This document shows, in pieces, positions 25,401-36,870 of a stretch of DNA of 64,000 bases; positions within the stretch are counted from its first letter, which is position 1, and each line of letters starts with the position of its first letter. The notes beneath the pieces were generated by a model. It saw nothing but the letters and a program-made list of their open reading frames with translations. It was not told where the DNA came from and made no database searches. The stretch spans positions 10,285,001-10,349,000 of the forward strand of contig NC_081822.1 in assembly GCF_030704535.1 (NCBI RefSeq), in the 5' to 3' direction. The translations under genes and the position numbers were made by a program. The DNA is from Vitis vinifera. Lineage: Eukaryota; Streptophyta; Magnoliopsida; Vitales; Vitaceae.

Positions 25401-26190
25401 TGACTAAAAGGAAACTTCCCCTGGGCGGAAAGTTTTCCATTTTATTTTTCCTTGGGAAGAGCAATATTTGAAGCTGGTAATTTAATCTAAATTTGTGGTC
25501 CGGATAGAGAAGACTGAAGAGAAGAGAAGACAGAAATCACCTTAACCCTCTCCATGTTGAAGACCTGGTTACTGATTCTTCTGTGAAGAGCCCACTTCTC
25601 ACCCTCCAACACAACGAGTCCATCTCCAAACAGCAGCTTAGACAAAGGGTTCAACCCAATCTTGCCATAGCAGCCACTTGTATTCATAAGAACCTCCTTA
25701 ATCAACTCCGGGTCCGCTATACCCAACCTGGGAATTGGCCCGAACCACCACACGAAAGTCTTCCCATAATCAGATGACCACCGGTGGTAATGTGGAGCTA
25801 CACGATGAAGTATGTCATGCCCAAAAGAAATGGATTTTGACTTCACCTCCGCGTACATACGGTGGATCTCAGCTGTGTTCCCGAATATGGGACTGTAGGC
25901 GGGGCCACTTACGCCTTGTTTGTTGAAGTGGCGTTGGATCCTCCATGGCACCCAGATGATTTTGTGTATTAATTTTAGTATCAAGATGACAGGAATGAAC
26001 AATCCAACGGCAAGGAGATGCATGGGGGTGGTAGATGAAAGAAAGGGCAGAGAGAGATGGAGTTTTGGGGAAAGTGTAGTGGATTTTAATTGCAGGGAGA
26101 GGCTGGACTACATGCCCATGATGGGAGAGCAAAGTCAGAGAGGGGAGTGGGGCCCAACTTAGAAAAAGGAAGAGTGGGTGAGAGCATACG
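22420..26190. repeat. Segmental duplication, left copy (contains P450 A)
   Basis: The whole of gene A with about 1.25 kb of 3' flank and about 170 bp of 5' flank matches the copy at 28320-36118 in order and orientation. The right copy is split by a 3.9-kb insertion. The match ends abruptly upstream of the genes, after a shared TTATCCGGA (near 26202 and 36122). Confidence 0.88.
23702..26023 (-). CDS. Cytochrome P450, CYP72 clan (CYP721A/CYP734A-like), copy A, intact
   Basis: Four exons: 26023-25541, 25098-24854, 24628-24265 and 24121-23702, all GT-AG, give 503 residues, the usual length for a microsomal P450. The N-terminus ([20 protein letters not shown]) is a membrane anchor for the endoplasmic reticulum, followed by GVSGPAY as the proline-rich hinge. 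Oxygen-binding I-helix AGKETT is at 314-319, K-helix ETLR at 372-375, FNPLRF at 424-429 and the heme loop [12 protein letters not shown] with Cys449. The enzyme should mono-oxygenate a small lipophilic substrate with electrons from P450 reductase. The family relation is to the CYP721A/CYP734A side of the clan; CYP734A inactivates brassinosteroids, but the substrate here is unknown. It is the best-preserved member of the A/B pair, and no defect is visible. Confidence 0.93.
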
Positions 26191-26202
26191 TGCCATTGTT
26201 AT

Positions 26203-27221
26203 CCGGACGTGAGTGATAGATGGAAAGGGTTAATAAGGTTCCTGGTTTTGGACTAAGGGGTGCTTGCTAAAATTTAACACTTAATACTTAAATTTCATTT
26301 TAAGTTAAATTATATTTAAATGATTTACCACTTATTATTTAATTTTTACTTGTTTAATAAAATTAATTTTAAATTAATTTTAAATTATCAAATTGACTTA
26401 TTTATTTTTATAAAGTATAATTATAATAAAAAAGGTTGAATAATAATAATGTCATGAAATAATAATAAAAATCATAGAGATATTTAAAACAAGCAAGATG
26501 AAAAAGTAAAATGAAAAAATAAACTTAAAAATAAGTTAATTGCTTATACTTATCGCTTAAAATTATTTTTTTATTTTAAGTTATTTTATTAAATCTTCTT
26601 AATTTACTTAATAAAATTAAGTTATTAAATCAATTTAAGTTATTAGGTTAACTTATCAAACCTCTACTAAATCAACTCAATTTATTAAATAGATGAAAAT
26701 GTTTAATGAAGTTTTTTTTGATAAATAAGTCGTTGTTATATGAGATGTTTGATAAAATTTAATACTTATTATTTACATAGAGTTAGATTGACTTTAACTT
26801 ATTTAAAACTTATTATTATTATTTTTTTAAATTTTAAGTATAAAAATTATTTGATAAAATTAATTTAAAATTTAGTTTAATTTATTATATTATCATATTT
26901 ATTCTCATTAATTTTAATTAATATTTATTCTCATTAATTTTAATTTTAATTTATATTTATTAATTATAAGTAATAAATTTATTTATAAAACATTTATGTT
27001 TAAAGTATGGTACATATAAAAGATAATCATAAAATATTTATTATAATAAATTGATTAAAATCATAGTTTTAAAATATAGTAATATGGATAAATAAGGTAA
27101 AACTTTTTTTGAAATTAAGAATAAGTTAATTATTTTAATTTAATATTTAAAGTTTACTAAATATGCTTAAAAACCCTTCCAGATTCATTTCAAAATTGAA
27201 AACAACCGTTGAGCTCCTTTT
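26203..27221. other. AT-rich intergenic DNA upstream of P450 A
   Basis: Mostly A/T runs with TTTAAGTTATT-like words in both orientations, probably a decayed inverted-repeat element. No gene is recognised. The P450 A promoter should lie just right of 26023, and I could not pick a TATA box with confidence. Confidence 0.4.
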
Positions 27222-28154
27222 AGAGCCCGTTTGACAGTGATTTTTAAAAGTATTTCTACCCTTAAAAACACTTTTAAGTGTTTTTGGGATGAAAATAAAG
27301 TGTTTGGCAAATTTTAAAAAACACTTTTGAAAATCTGGAAAAACACTTGAAGTGATTTTTAGAGAATCACTTGACAGGTGTTTTTTTTAAAAAAACACTT
27401 CAATTTTTTTGAAATATTCCAAAAATGCCCCCAGTGATTCCCGATATCTTTATTCCCTTTCGTTCATACCTCTCTCCTTTATTCTCCTCCTCCATCGCTC
27501 TCCATCTGAGACAACACAGTAAACCTCTATTTTCATTCAAGATCGTGGATCGAAGGTAAATATTTTTATTGATTTAGATATTTTTTGTAAATATTTTTAA
27601 AGATTTTAGTATATTGATAAAAAAAAATTATTATTTTTAATTAGAAAAATCTTTTTTTTTTTTTAGAAATTAATAGGTGGTCATATATTGTTTTACTTTT
27701 AAAATTATCTTTTATTCAATGTTCCTTTTTTTTTTTATTGATTTAGATATTTTTTGTAAATATTTTTTAAAATTTTAGTATAGTGATAAAAAAATTATTA
27801 TTTTTAATTAGAAAAGTCTTTTTTTTTTTTAGAAATTAATAGGTAATCATATATTGTTTTAATTTTAAAATTATCTTTTATTCAATGTTATTTTTTTAGT
27901 GATTTAGATGTTTTTTCATTAATAAAAAGTTTTTTTTTTGTTTATCATACCATTTTTTTTAATTAAAATGGTATGTCCTTTTTGATAATTTATTAATATT
28001 AAAAGTGTTTTTATGTTTATACAATATATTATCAAAAACACTTTAGAATCATTTTTTCTGATTATCATAAAAGTGTTTTTCACAGAAACACTATAGTAGA
28101 AAACACTTCAAATAAAAACACTTCCACTAGAATCACTACCAAACGGGTTCTAAA
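27222..28154. mobile_element. Non-autonomous terminal-inverted-repeat element (MITE-like)
   Basis: Left end TAGAGCCCGTTTGACAGTGA faces right end TCACTACCAAACGGGTTCTA, an imperfect inverted repeat of about 20 bp. The interior has no coding potential and contains an internal duplication (27555-27710 against 27735-27900). The flanking duplication is ambiguous (TA or a longer one), so the superfamily is not assigned. It lies between P450 A and the right duplication copy. Confidence 0.7.
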
Positions 28155-28764
28155 TCAAATTTATTGAATCGGTCATAATATTTTTCTAACCTATATGTAT
28201 ATGTTTATATTATTATTTGTATAATAAATAATTACAAAATAAATAAAATTTATTTATTTTCCTAACAAAATGAAATTATATATATAATAAAAAATAATAT
28301 CATTTGGAAACATTTTATATTTTATATTTGAATTATTTTTACTTGTTTTCTTAAAATTGTTTTAAAAATAATTATACAAATACAAATATTGATCGGAAAT
28401 AAAAGTTGCTTTTGAAAATTTTTTAAAAACATAAAAAATAGGTTAAAGAAAATTTCAAGTTCCTTAGGCACTATTATTTTATTAATCTATGAAACATAAT
28501 CCAATAGTTGTAAAAAATAATTTTCAAAAACCAATTTTTAAAAATTCTCTATTTTTTTTTAACTTACATCACATTTATCAATGCAAGAGGAAAAAACGTT
28601 ACCTTCTCCATCAAATCCGATCCATTTCGTAACTGTTTTTAAAAACAATTCTGAAAAATAGTTTTTAAAAATTGCTTTTGAAAACTGTTCTATATTTTTA
28701 TAAGATAAAAGTTTGTTTGGAAATTTAAAATATTTTTAATTTATTTTTAATATTATTAAATATG

Positions 28765-30594
28765 TGTGGATCCCGCAATTTTGTTTGATGCGTTCCCACT
28801 CGATAGCGAAGCTCATTTTTTTATTTATTTGGTGAAAATTTGATTTTTTTTTAAAAGACTTGAAGTCGCCATTTATTTTTATTTTATTTTTGAAGGGAAA
28901 AAAAAAAGAAAAAAAACCCTAAGTGTGACTCCTAAAGGAGAAACAAGTTTATGAAAAAGTGAGTTTGAGTCCGGGGTCAGGTTATTTATCGGGAAAGTAC
29001 GGTGGTGAGCCGTAACACCCCTCTGAGTTCCTTAAAAACCGGTCTCTATTAAATAAGGTAAGACAAGTGTGACAATTGACGAGAAAATCAATGGATACTA
29101 ATAAAATGATCGGATAATAAAATGAAACATACATAAGAATAAGCTAAGTGAGAGTGAGATCGTATTTTAGCAACAAATAATACTGCGCTATCACGGAAAT
29201 AGGGTTAGCTCAAATACAACTTATTACATGCATATTAAAGAGCAAGACAAAGATCAAACAATATTCATTAAGTACAACAGTTGATAATCAGAAGAGATCA
29301 TATGTAGGACCCTCACCAAAGCCCAATTTATTTTTATATGAATTAATCTCACAAATTCCATTGCTTTTGAAATTATGAAAATCATATTCATTCTTATTAA
29401 GAAAAAAAATAAAGGAAAACAAGAGATTATTTGAAAATCAAAGAAAACTTATGAAGATAAAATATTAAAAAAAAGAGTAGAATTAAAATTATTCGAAAGA
29501 AAACTAGAGTTTTGAAATTCATTTAGAAATTGAAGTCTTGAAAATTATTTGAAAATTGGGGTTTCGACAGTTAAATTTAAGAATTGGAATTTTGGGAAAT
29601 TAAATTTGAAAGAAATTGGAAATTTGAAAATTATTTGAGAATTGGAGTTTTGGAAATTAAATTTGAAAGAAATTGGAGTATCGAAAATTGTTTGAGAATT
29701 GAAGTTCTGAAAATTAAATTATGAAAATTGGGAACTTGGAAATTATTTTAAAATGGAAGTTTTGAAAATTGGAATTTTGAAATTATTTGAAAATAGAAGT
29801 TTTAAAAATTAAATTTAAAAATTTGGAATTTTGAAGAATTGTTTGAAGATGGAATCTTTTTTTTAATAAATAAATAAATAAACAAACAAATAAAATAATA
29901 ATAATAACAAAAATAATAATAATAAAACAAATATAAGTGAAAATTGGAATTTTGGAAATTAGAAATCAAATTTGGAAGTCAGAATTTTGAAGAATTATTT
30001 AAAGATAGAATTTTAAAAATAAGTAAATAAATAAATAAATGAAATAATAATGATTAAATAAATAATGATTAAATAAGTAAATGTGAAAATAGGAATTTAG
30101 GAAATTGGAAATTAAATTTGGAAACCGAAATCTTAAAGAATCATTTAAAGATGAAAATTTCAAAACAAATAAATAAATAAATAGAATAATAATAATAACG
30201 AAAAATAATAATGATTAAGTAAATAAATGTGAAAATTGGAATTTTGTAAATTAGAAATTAAAATTGGAAATCCGAATTTTGAAGAATTATTTAAAGATGA
30301 AATTTTAAAAATAAGTAAACAAATAAATAAATAAATGAAATAATAACGATTAAATAAATAAATGTGAAAATTGGAATTTTGGAAATTGGAAATTAAATTT
30401 TGAAACCAAAATCTTAAAGATGAAATCTTAAAAAATAAATAAATAAATAAATAAATAAATAGAATGATGATAATAACGAAAATAATAATGATTAAGTAAA
30501 TAAATGTGAAAAATAGAATTTTTTAAATTGGAAATTAAATTTTGAAACTGAATTTAAAAAAAAAAACTAAAGATGGAATTCTAAAAATAAGTAA

Positions 30595-30628
<34 letters not shown>

Positions 30629-32645
30629 TAATGATTAAATAAATGAATGTGAAAATTGGGGTTTTGAAAAATTATTGGAAATTGAATTTAAGACCTAAAA
30701 ATTCTATGAAGAATTGTGGAGTTGAATTATTTGGAAGTTGGATTTTCAAAAATTAATTTTTGAAGTTTGTGGGCTTTGAAAATGGGCCCAAAAGGGTGGC
30801 CATGCAAACCGGAACAACAGGAGTCATTCCTATTCTCAGGAGCATGAGGAGGAATTGCATGCATCCATCTATATCTTCTAACACCAGCAAAATAGGTCGT
30901 CTGATAATCAAAGATTTAATAGTGCGCTTATCGTTCCAGAAAATAAAACCTTCCATTGCATCGCTTGTGTCATTCCGAAGGATCCCATTGTGACCCATAA
31001 CAAAAGATCATTTTTAAAGAAAACTAATAAAGTGCATGTCAGGATAGCCATTACTAATTCCAAAACTCCCAACCTATCACTTTTGAAGAGTAGGAAAAAC
31101 GGTCCACTCTTGAAAACCAGGGTGAACGGTCAGATCCGAGACCGCCCCAATGCCGCCAAAGACGCCGACATCTCCAAACCAAAACCCTGAAACTCTTACG
31201 TCTACAAACCCCAAAACGCCAAGCATTTCAAGTCTCTGAAGCGTTCATTGATCAGAGAACCTACCCGAAGCATTCGAACCTCGTTGCAATCGCGTCATCT
31301 TCAATCGGATTCATCTCCCACTGCTCATGCCTGTCGCACTACCCCCACCGACGGACTCAAGGCCGCAGCCACAGTAGGCCCTTCCTCATTCGTTTAAAAA
31401 AAATGACTAAAATGTCCTACCATCCAAGAACGTAGGAGTGCTGTGAAAGCCAACCTGAGGTGGCGAGCCCCGAACCCAGGTGATGTTGTCCAAAGGAAGC
31501 GAAACTCACTCCAGAGGCCAAGATAAATCAGGCCAATCCACTGTAGTAGCACCAGAATGTGTTTCCATCAGTTTCTCGATCTGCTGGGGAACGAGTCGCC
31601 TTGAACCACAACTTGCGCCACTTCTGGAATCCATAAATATAAGCAATCTATAGCTCGCTCTGGATTGTGGTGAGCTGTTCGAAGTGCACGGATAACAGTC
31701 CCCTCGACCCAATTTCCTCCGCCCGTATCCATTATTTGCTGAATAGTTTGCTCAAGACTATTAGCAGAAAAGTGAAATTTCCAGGATGCAAACTCTCATC
31801 TCTAAAACCTTTAGAGGACTGTCATGATGGTTTGATGTTTTTTTGTTAACGTGCCAAAGAGTAAACGGAAACATGATAAAGACTCAGAGGCATTTATCGG
31901 TGTACCAGCCGAGAGCAGAACAGGGGATGCGCACAGTTTAACACTCACCTCAAAAAGGGACACCGAAAATAGAGAGTAAACAGCAAGAACAGAGCAAGGA
32001 GAGTGAAGATAAAATAACATAACAAATGGTCGAACGAAGCCCTGTTTCATGCTTTAATCGATGTGCTTAAACAGGTGAGCGGAATCCAAACACATTTTTA
32101 AATAGAGATGAAAGCATGATAGGCCATCTCACGAAAAACTCGAACTAGAGCCGAAGAAATAAGGCCAAACCAGTCATGAAATACATAAAAAAAAAAAACT
32201 CGGATTCCACCGATATGCACAACATATGATGTCTGCAATCAAGCATCAACATGAACTCGGAAATAGCAGGAGGTGAGACAAAACAATCTAAAGTAGAGAA
32301 ATATCAAGCATGCCTCAATCATACTTGGACGAAAACGACGAACTCCTCCTCTGTTTCTTCTTGCTCCCAAACTCTCCCAAACCTCACTTGCCTCAAGCTC
32401 TCTCAAAAAATTTTTCCCCCAAAAACCCTTCATTCCACTCATCTCTACCTTAACTGCTCTCGTTCCATCCATCATCTCTTGCTCAGAGATGTCTTTCTCT
32501 CAACCACCACCATGGCAAGTTGGTGGTGGTTGCACATGTCCACGCAGTTTGCTTCCTCCAGAAAGAGGTTCCCCCACTTCAAAAATGAAAAAAAAATTCA
32601 ACTTCTCCCCCTCCCCCCAAGGTCGTGTCCACAAAGGGGTCTACA
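28765..32645. mobile_element. 3.9-kb LTR-type insertion, probably a solo LTR
   Basis: The insertion starts TGTGGATCCC and ends GGGGTCTACA, the TG...CA inverted ends of an LTR. It is flanked by ATATG (28760-28764) and ATACG (32646-32650), a 5-bp target duplication with one change. No gag or pol was recognised and no second copy of either end occurs inside, so a single very long LTR fits best. Such long LTRs are known in Tat/Ogre-type Gypsy elements, but I cannot confirm that assignment. The middle (about 29500-30760) is made of degenerate repeats of GAAATTGGAATTTTGGAAATT-like units with AAATA-type microsatellites. The right third is more complex in sequence. Confidence 0.75.
29500..30760. repeat. 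Degenerate tandem repeats inside the LTR-type insertion
   Basis: Variants of TTGGAATTTTGGAAATT and AAATTTGAAA recur, mixed with (TAAA)n and (TAA)n tracts, in longer units of roughly 100-180 bp that each contain TGTGAAAATTGGAATTTTG. No coding content. Confidence 0.7.
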
Positions 32646-33615
32646 ATACGTTTTAAAAATAATTTTATAATTTTTTATTTTTAAATATTATACATATTTG
32701 TATAATTAGCATAAAACCCTTTTTGGTTATCAAATGTGTTTTCTGTGTTTTTTGTTATAAAAAAAAATCCATCTTTTACCATTATCAAGAACTTATTTCA
32801 GTTGCATATTATAAGAAATTTGAACAACTGTTTCAAATATAGTATCAGAAAGTACTACTTGAAGAACCTCAATATCTACTAACTTATTAGTTAAATGACA
32901 ATTGGCACATAAGTTTCCCAAGAATTATTTTTTTTCCCTTTTTGTTTTCCTTTCTTCTCATCTTTGAGCATGTGGGTGCTCATTTTAACGCCCAAATACA
33001 CAGATTCTACACGATAATACGAATGATGAAAAGCCTACTTCTCACTTTTCAACCAAAGAAGTCCACCATCAAGGAATAGCTTGAAAATGAGGGATTATGC
33101 CCAATCTGATGATATTATTACTATCCCAGTGGGAAAGAGGTGGGTGGATTTTGCAGGAACAACTTGGAGAGCCTTCTGTAGTGAAAAGTGAAAACCAATG
33201 GCTGATGAAAAGAGTCTTCCAACAGGTTAGAGAGGGGCCCCTCAATTCAAAACATGGAGATTGTCTTTGTCCATCTTAAATGACACTATTCTTGAGTTCT
33301 GTTCGTCTTTACAGGAAAATTATGTTTTTTTACCAATAACTGATAGCATGATGGGAAGTACAGCTTCATACAATTCTCAATCTTTTTCAGGTAAAGCACA
33401 CCAATGAATCAGACTCAGGTGAGCTGGTTTCAGGCAGAGATGCAGCAATTCAATGCATGAACTCAATCCACCAAGCTGAATACATAACAAGTTTATTTCA
33501 ATTAATACACACTATTACATAATCCCACAATATCGTATACCAAATTAGTATACACTACCATATTATATACTCTGGCTCATCTTTATCACAGAAACTCCAA
33601 ACACCAGGAAAGTTT

Positions 33616-35936
33616 TCAGCTTAAAATCCTTCTAAAGAGAATGTGAGCACCATACTGAGGCTGCAGGGTGATAAACAGCATTGGGGCATGAACATATGTT
33701 GATGATAACTCGAAAGAATAATGTTGGACGATCATAGAGAGGGCAATTTTTGCCTCAACCACTGCAAGAGTTTGACCTACACAGATCCTGGGGCCCAACC
33801 CAAAGGGGAAAAACGAGGCTAGATGCTTCCGAGGTTCCTTAAATCTCAGTGGATTGAAATCATTAGCATCTTCACCCCATATTTTAGGGTCGTGATGAAC
33901 AGCAGTCATGACCAAGTACAGTTGCGTGTTTGAAGGAATATCGAGACTCCCTAGCTTGACATTTTTCGATACTTTCCTTGTCATCGCCACAACAGGGGGG
34001 TAGAGTCGAAGTGTTTCATTGAGTATCATGCTTACCTGTAAACAATAGTATTAAGTGTATATTTATCATACTAATGTAGAAAGCTAGGTCCTGCCACATA
34101 TATTGAAAATGACTGAAAAAATTTCATGAATCCTGTCAACTACTTGAAATTTTTTACGTGGAGTTTTGGTGAGCTTACAATTTTAAGGTCGTTTAAATTC
34201 TCTGCTGCAGAAGGCGCATTGTGTCCATAGATGCGAACCACTTCTTCCCGTGCTTTGTCTTGCCATTCTTGATGAAAAGCTAGAAGAAGAAGAGCCCAAG
34301 TCAAAAGATTAGCAGTCGTTTCCTTTCCTGCAAAGTAGAATGTCTTGCATTCGCCTATAACATCCTCCACTCCAAACATCTCTTCTCCTCCCTGCTGATT
34401 CTTGTTGGCAGACATTAATAGACTAATTAAATTTTCTGAATTTTCCTTTGCTTTGCTATTAGTCTCAATTAACATCCGAATGGACTTTTGAGTTTCCTCC
34501 TCAAGTCTCCATCTTTCTCTGTTCTTCTTAGTGGGCAAAAATCTGTATATAATTTGGTTTTACAAAAACTCGTCAACTTCTTGTTATGTCATGCTCTAGA
34601 CCAACTCTCCAATGAAGCGTTGAAAAAGATAAGCAGAGACATTGATAATTATAACAACCTTCCTTTTCTCCCCATATACTTTACCTCTGTACTAAAGCCC
34701 TCTAAGTTTGTCATGCAATTAGACTAATAAGGTTAAAGCATGAGAGTTTATTGAAGATAAGCATCACCTGAAGCCGGGAATATAAACACTTCTTAAAGCC
34801 ATGGAGACAAGGTGCATCTACTGTTCTTGTAATTCAAAAATGCGCTTCCCCTCTTCAAAGCTGCTTCCAAAAGCAGTTCTTGATATGATATCTGCTGTGA
34901 GGTTATGCAGTTCTTTGTGCGCATCAATCTCCAACTCCTCCCTCCCTCCTCTTTCTTCCTCCCACTTCTCCATCATCTTTGTCACACTAGCCACAATTTC
35001 TGGAATCCACCCCTGTCAATACAATTTTGGCATTGTCCCAGAGTGGGTCCACATCATTCCATGACAGCTTATGGATTCATTTATGGCCTATTGCATCCCA
35101 CTAGTCTATTATAAATAATTTTTTTGTTAAGCAACTTAATTATTAGGAACAGCTACGATAAAATATGCAGAAAGCAGAAAAAAAAGGCTGGCAATAATGG
35201 AACATTCGTTGGATTCTTCCACAAATATGGTAAACACATCCTCTTCATTCTATAGATAATTAAACCGCCCCCATTAAAATATGAAAATGAGCATAAAACG
35301 AATCATTCTTCATTGACTTAAAGGAAACTTCCCCTAGGCGGAAAGTTTTCCATTTTATTTTTCCTTGGGAAGAGCAATATTTTAAGCTGGTAATTTAATC
35401 TTAATTTCTGGTCCGGATAGAGAAGACGGAAGAGAAGAGAAGACAGAAATCACCTTAACCCTCTCCATGTTGAAGACCAGGTTACTGATTCTTCTGTGAA
35501 GAGCCCACTTCTCACCCTCCAACACAGCGAGTCCATCTCCAAACAGCAGCTTAGACAAAGGGTTCAACCCAACCTTGCCATAGCAGCCACTTGTATTCAT
35601 AAGAACCTCCTTAATCAACTCCGGGTCCGCTATACTCAACCTGGGAAATGGCCCGAACCACCACACGAAAGTCTTCCCATAATCAGATGACCACCGGTGG
35701 TAATGTGGAGCTACACGATGAAGTATATCATGCCCAAAAGAAATGGATTTTGACTGCACCTCCGCGTACATACGGTGGATCTCAGCTGTGTTCCCGAATA
35801 TGGGACTGTAGGCGGGGCCGCTTACGCCTTGTTTGTTGAAGTGGCGATGGATCCTCCATGGCACCCAGATGATTTTGTGTATAAATTTCAGTATCAAGAT
35901 GACAGGAATGAACAATCCAACGGCAAGGAGATGCAT
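33616..35936 (-). pseudogene. Cytochrome P450, copy B, close duplicate of A with a nonsense codon
   Basis: Exon boundaries are the same as in A: 35936-35454, 35012-34768, 34542-34179 and 34035-33616. All splice sites are kept, and the total length would also be 503 residues. In exon 2 the codon for Gln226 is TAG (34818-34820) where A has CAG, a single C-to-T change, so translation would stop at residue 225, before the I-helix and heme loop. Everything downstream is still open: AGKETT, ETLR and [12 protein letters not shown] are intact, with only scattered substitutions relative to A. The loss is therefore recent. It could be a sequencing error or an allele-specific state, which reads from other individuals would show. 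Apart from this codon it would be called an active gene. Confidence 0.88.
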
Positions 35937-36264
35937 GGTGGTGGTGGATGAAAGAAAGGGAAGAGAGAGATGGAGTTTTGGGGAAAAGTGTAGTGGATTT
36001 TAATTGCAGGGAGAAGCTGGACTACATGCCCATGATGGGAGAGCAAAGTCAGAGAGGGGAGTGGGGCCCAACTTAGAAAATGAAAGAGTGGGTGAGAGAG
36101 CAGATGTGCCATTGTTATCCGGAGGGCTTTTTTTTTTTTTTAACTTTTGCAGCAATTTTAAAAAATAATTATTAAAAAAATGTAAGTTGAAAAAATATTG
36201 ATAAATCTACAATTCCACAATTTTTAAAATCATGATACATTTTTAAAAAGATTGAATTTAGGTT

Positions 36265-36870
36265 AAAGATGTCTCTTCAAGAGACACCTTATATAATTCC
36301 AGAAAATTAGATTTATATTAAAGGTATCTCTTGAAAAGATGTTTTTCACAATTCTATAAAATTCAATATGTATTAAAGGCGTCTCTTCAATTTGAAAAAT
36401 TTGAATGTCTCATGAATTTGATTTTAAAGCTAAAAATGTCTCTTGAAAAGATACATTTTACAATTCGAAAAATTTTTAATTTATACAAAAGGTGTCACTT
36501 GAGAAACATTTTCCATAATTCCACAAATTTTAATATATATACTAAAAGTGTCTCTTCAAGAGACACTTTTTACAATTTCAGAAAATTGAATTTATACTAA
36601 AGGTGTCTCTTGAAAAGACACTTACCACAATTCCACAAAATTCAATATGTATTAAAAATTATGGAAATGATTTTAAAGTTAAAGATGTCTCTTGAAGAGA
36701 CACCTTCAACATAAATTCGAAAATTTTCACTGTGTATGAAAATTGTTCAGTATAAACCTAATTTTTTTTAAAATTATGAAAGGTGTCTCTTCAAGAGACC
36801 CCTTTAGTATAATTCCATTTTTTGGGAATTGTGGAAGGTGTCTCTTCAAAATTCGATGGATTTCTAAAAG
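36265..36870. repeat. Array of about ten GTGTCTCTTCAAGAGACAC palindromes
   Basis: Near-copies of the palindrome (or its TCTTGAAGAGA variant) occur near 36265, 36325, 36379, 36436, 36491, 36547, 36602, 36684, 36780 and 36836. Spacing is about 55-95 bp, with AT-rich linkers that often contain ACAATTCCA. Some arms are degenerate, others perfect. The array lies between the B duplication edge and the Mutator-like transposase remnant, where the terminal region of that transposon would be expected. Confidence 0.85.

Larger units (their letters stand above)
28320..36118. repeat. Segmental duplication, right copy (contains P450 B), split by an insertion
   Basis: 28320-28764 matches 22420-22730, and 32646-36118 matches 22730-26190. 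The two halves rejoin exactly across the insertion at 28765-32645. The left-copy sequence TTAAATATATTTTAAAA shows the uninterrupted state. Confidence 0.88.

Noticed and set aside
24926..25471. 181-residue open frame on the + strand
   Set aside because: It is the antisense of P450 A exon 2 and intron 1. The same shadow occurs in the other copies.
30753..30998. Short open frames on both strands inside the LTR-type insertion, one with a hydrophobic stretch
   Set aside because: No match to gag, pol or any domain I know; both strands are open by chance.
32251..32670. 139-residue open frame at the right end of the LTR-type insertion
   Set aside because: Composition reflects CT-rich LTR sequence, and it crosses the insertion boundary into the P450 flank.
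36265..36870. CRISPR-like regular repeats
   Set aside because: Repeats are palindromic and degenerate with irregular AT-rich spacers, in a plant genome beside a transposon.
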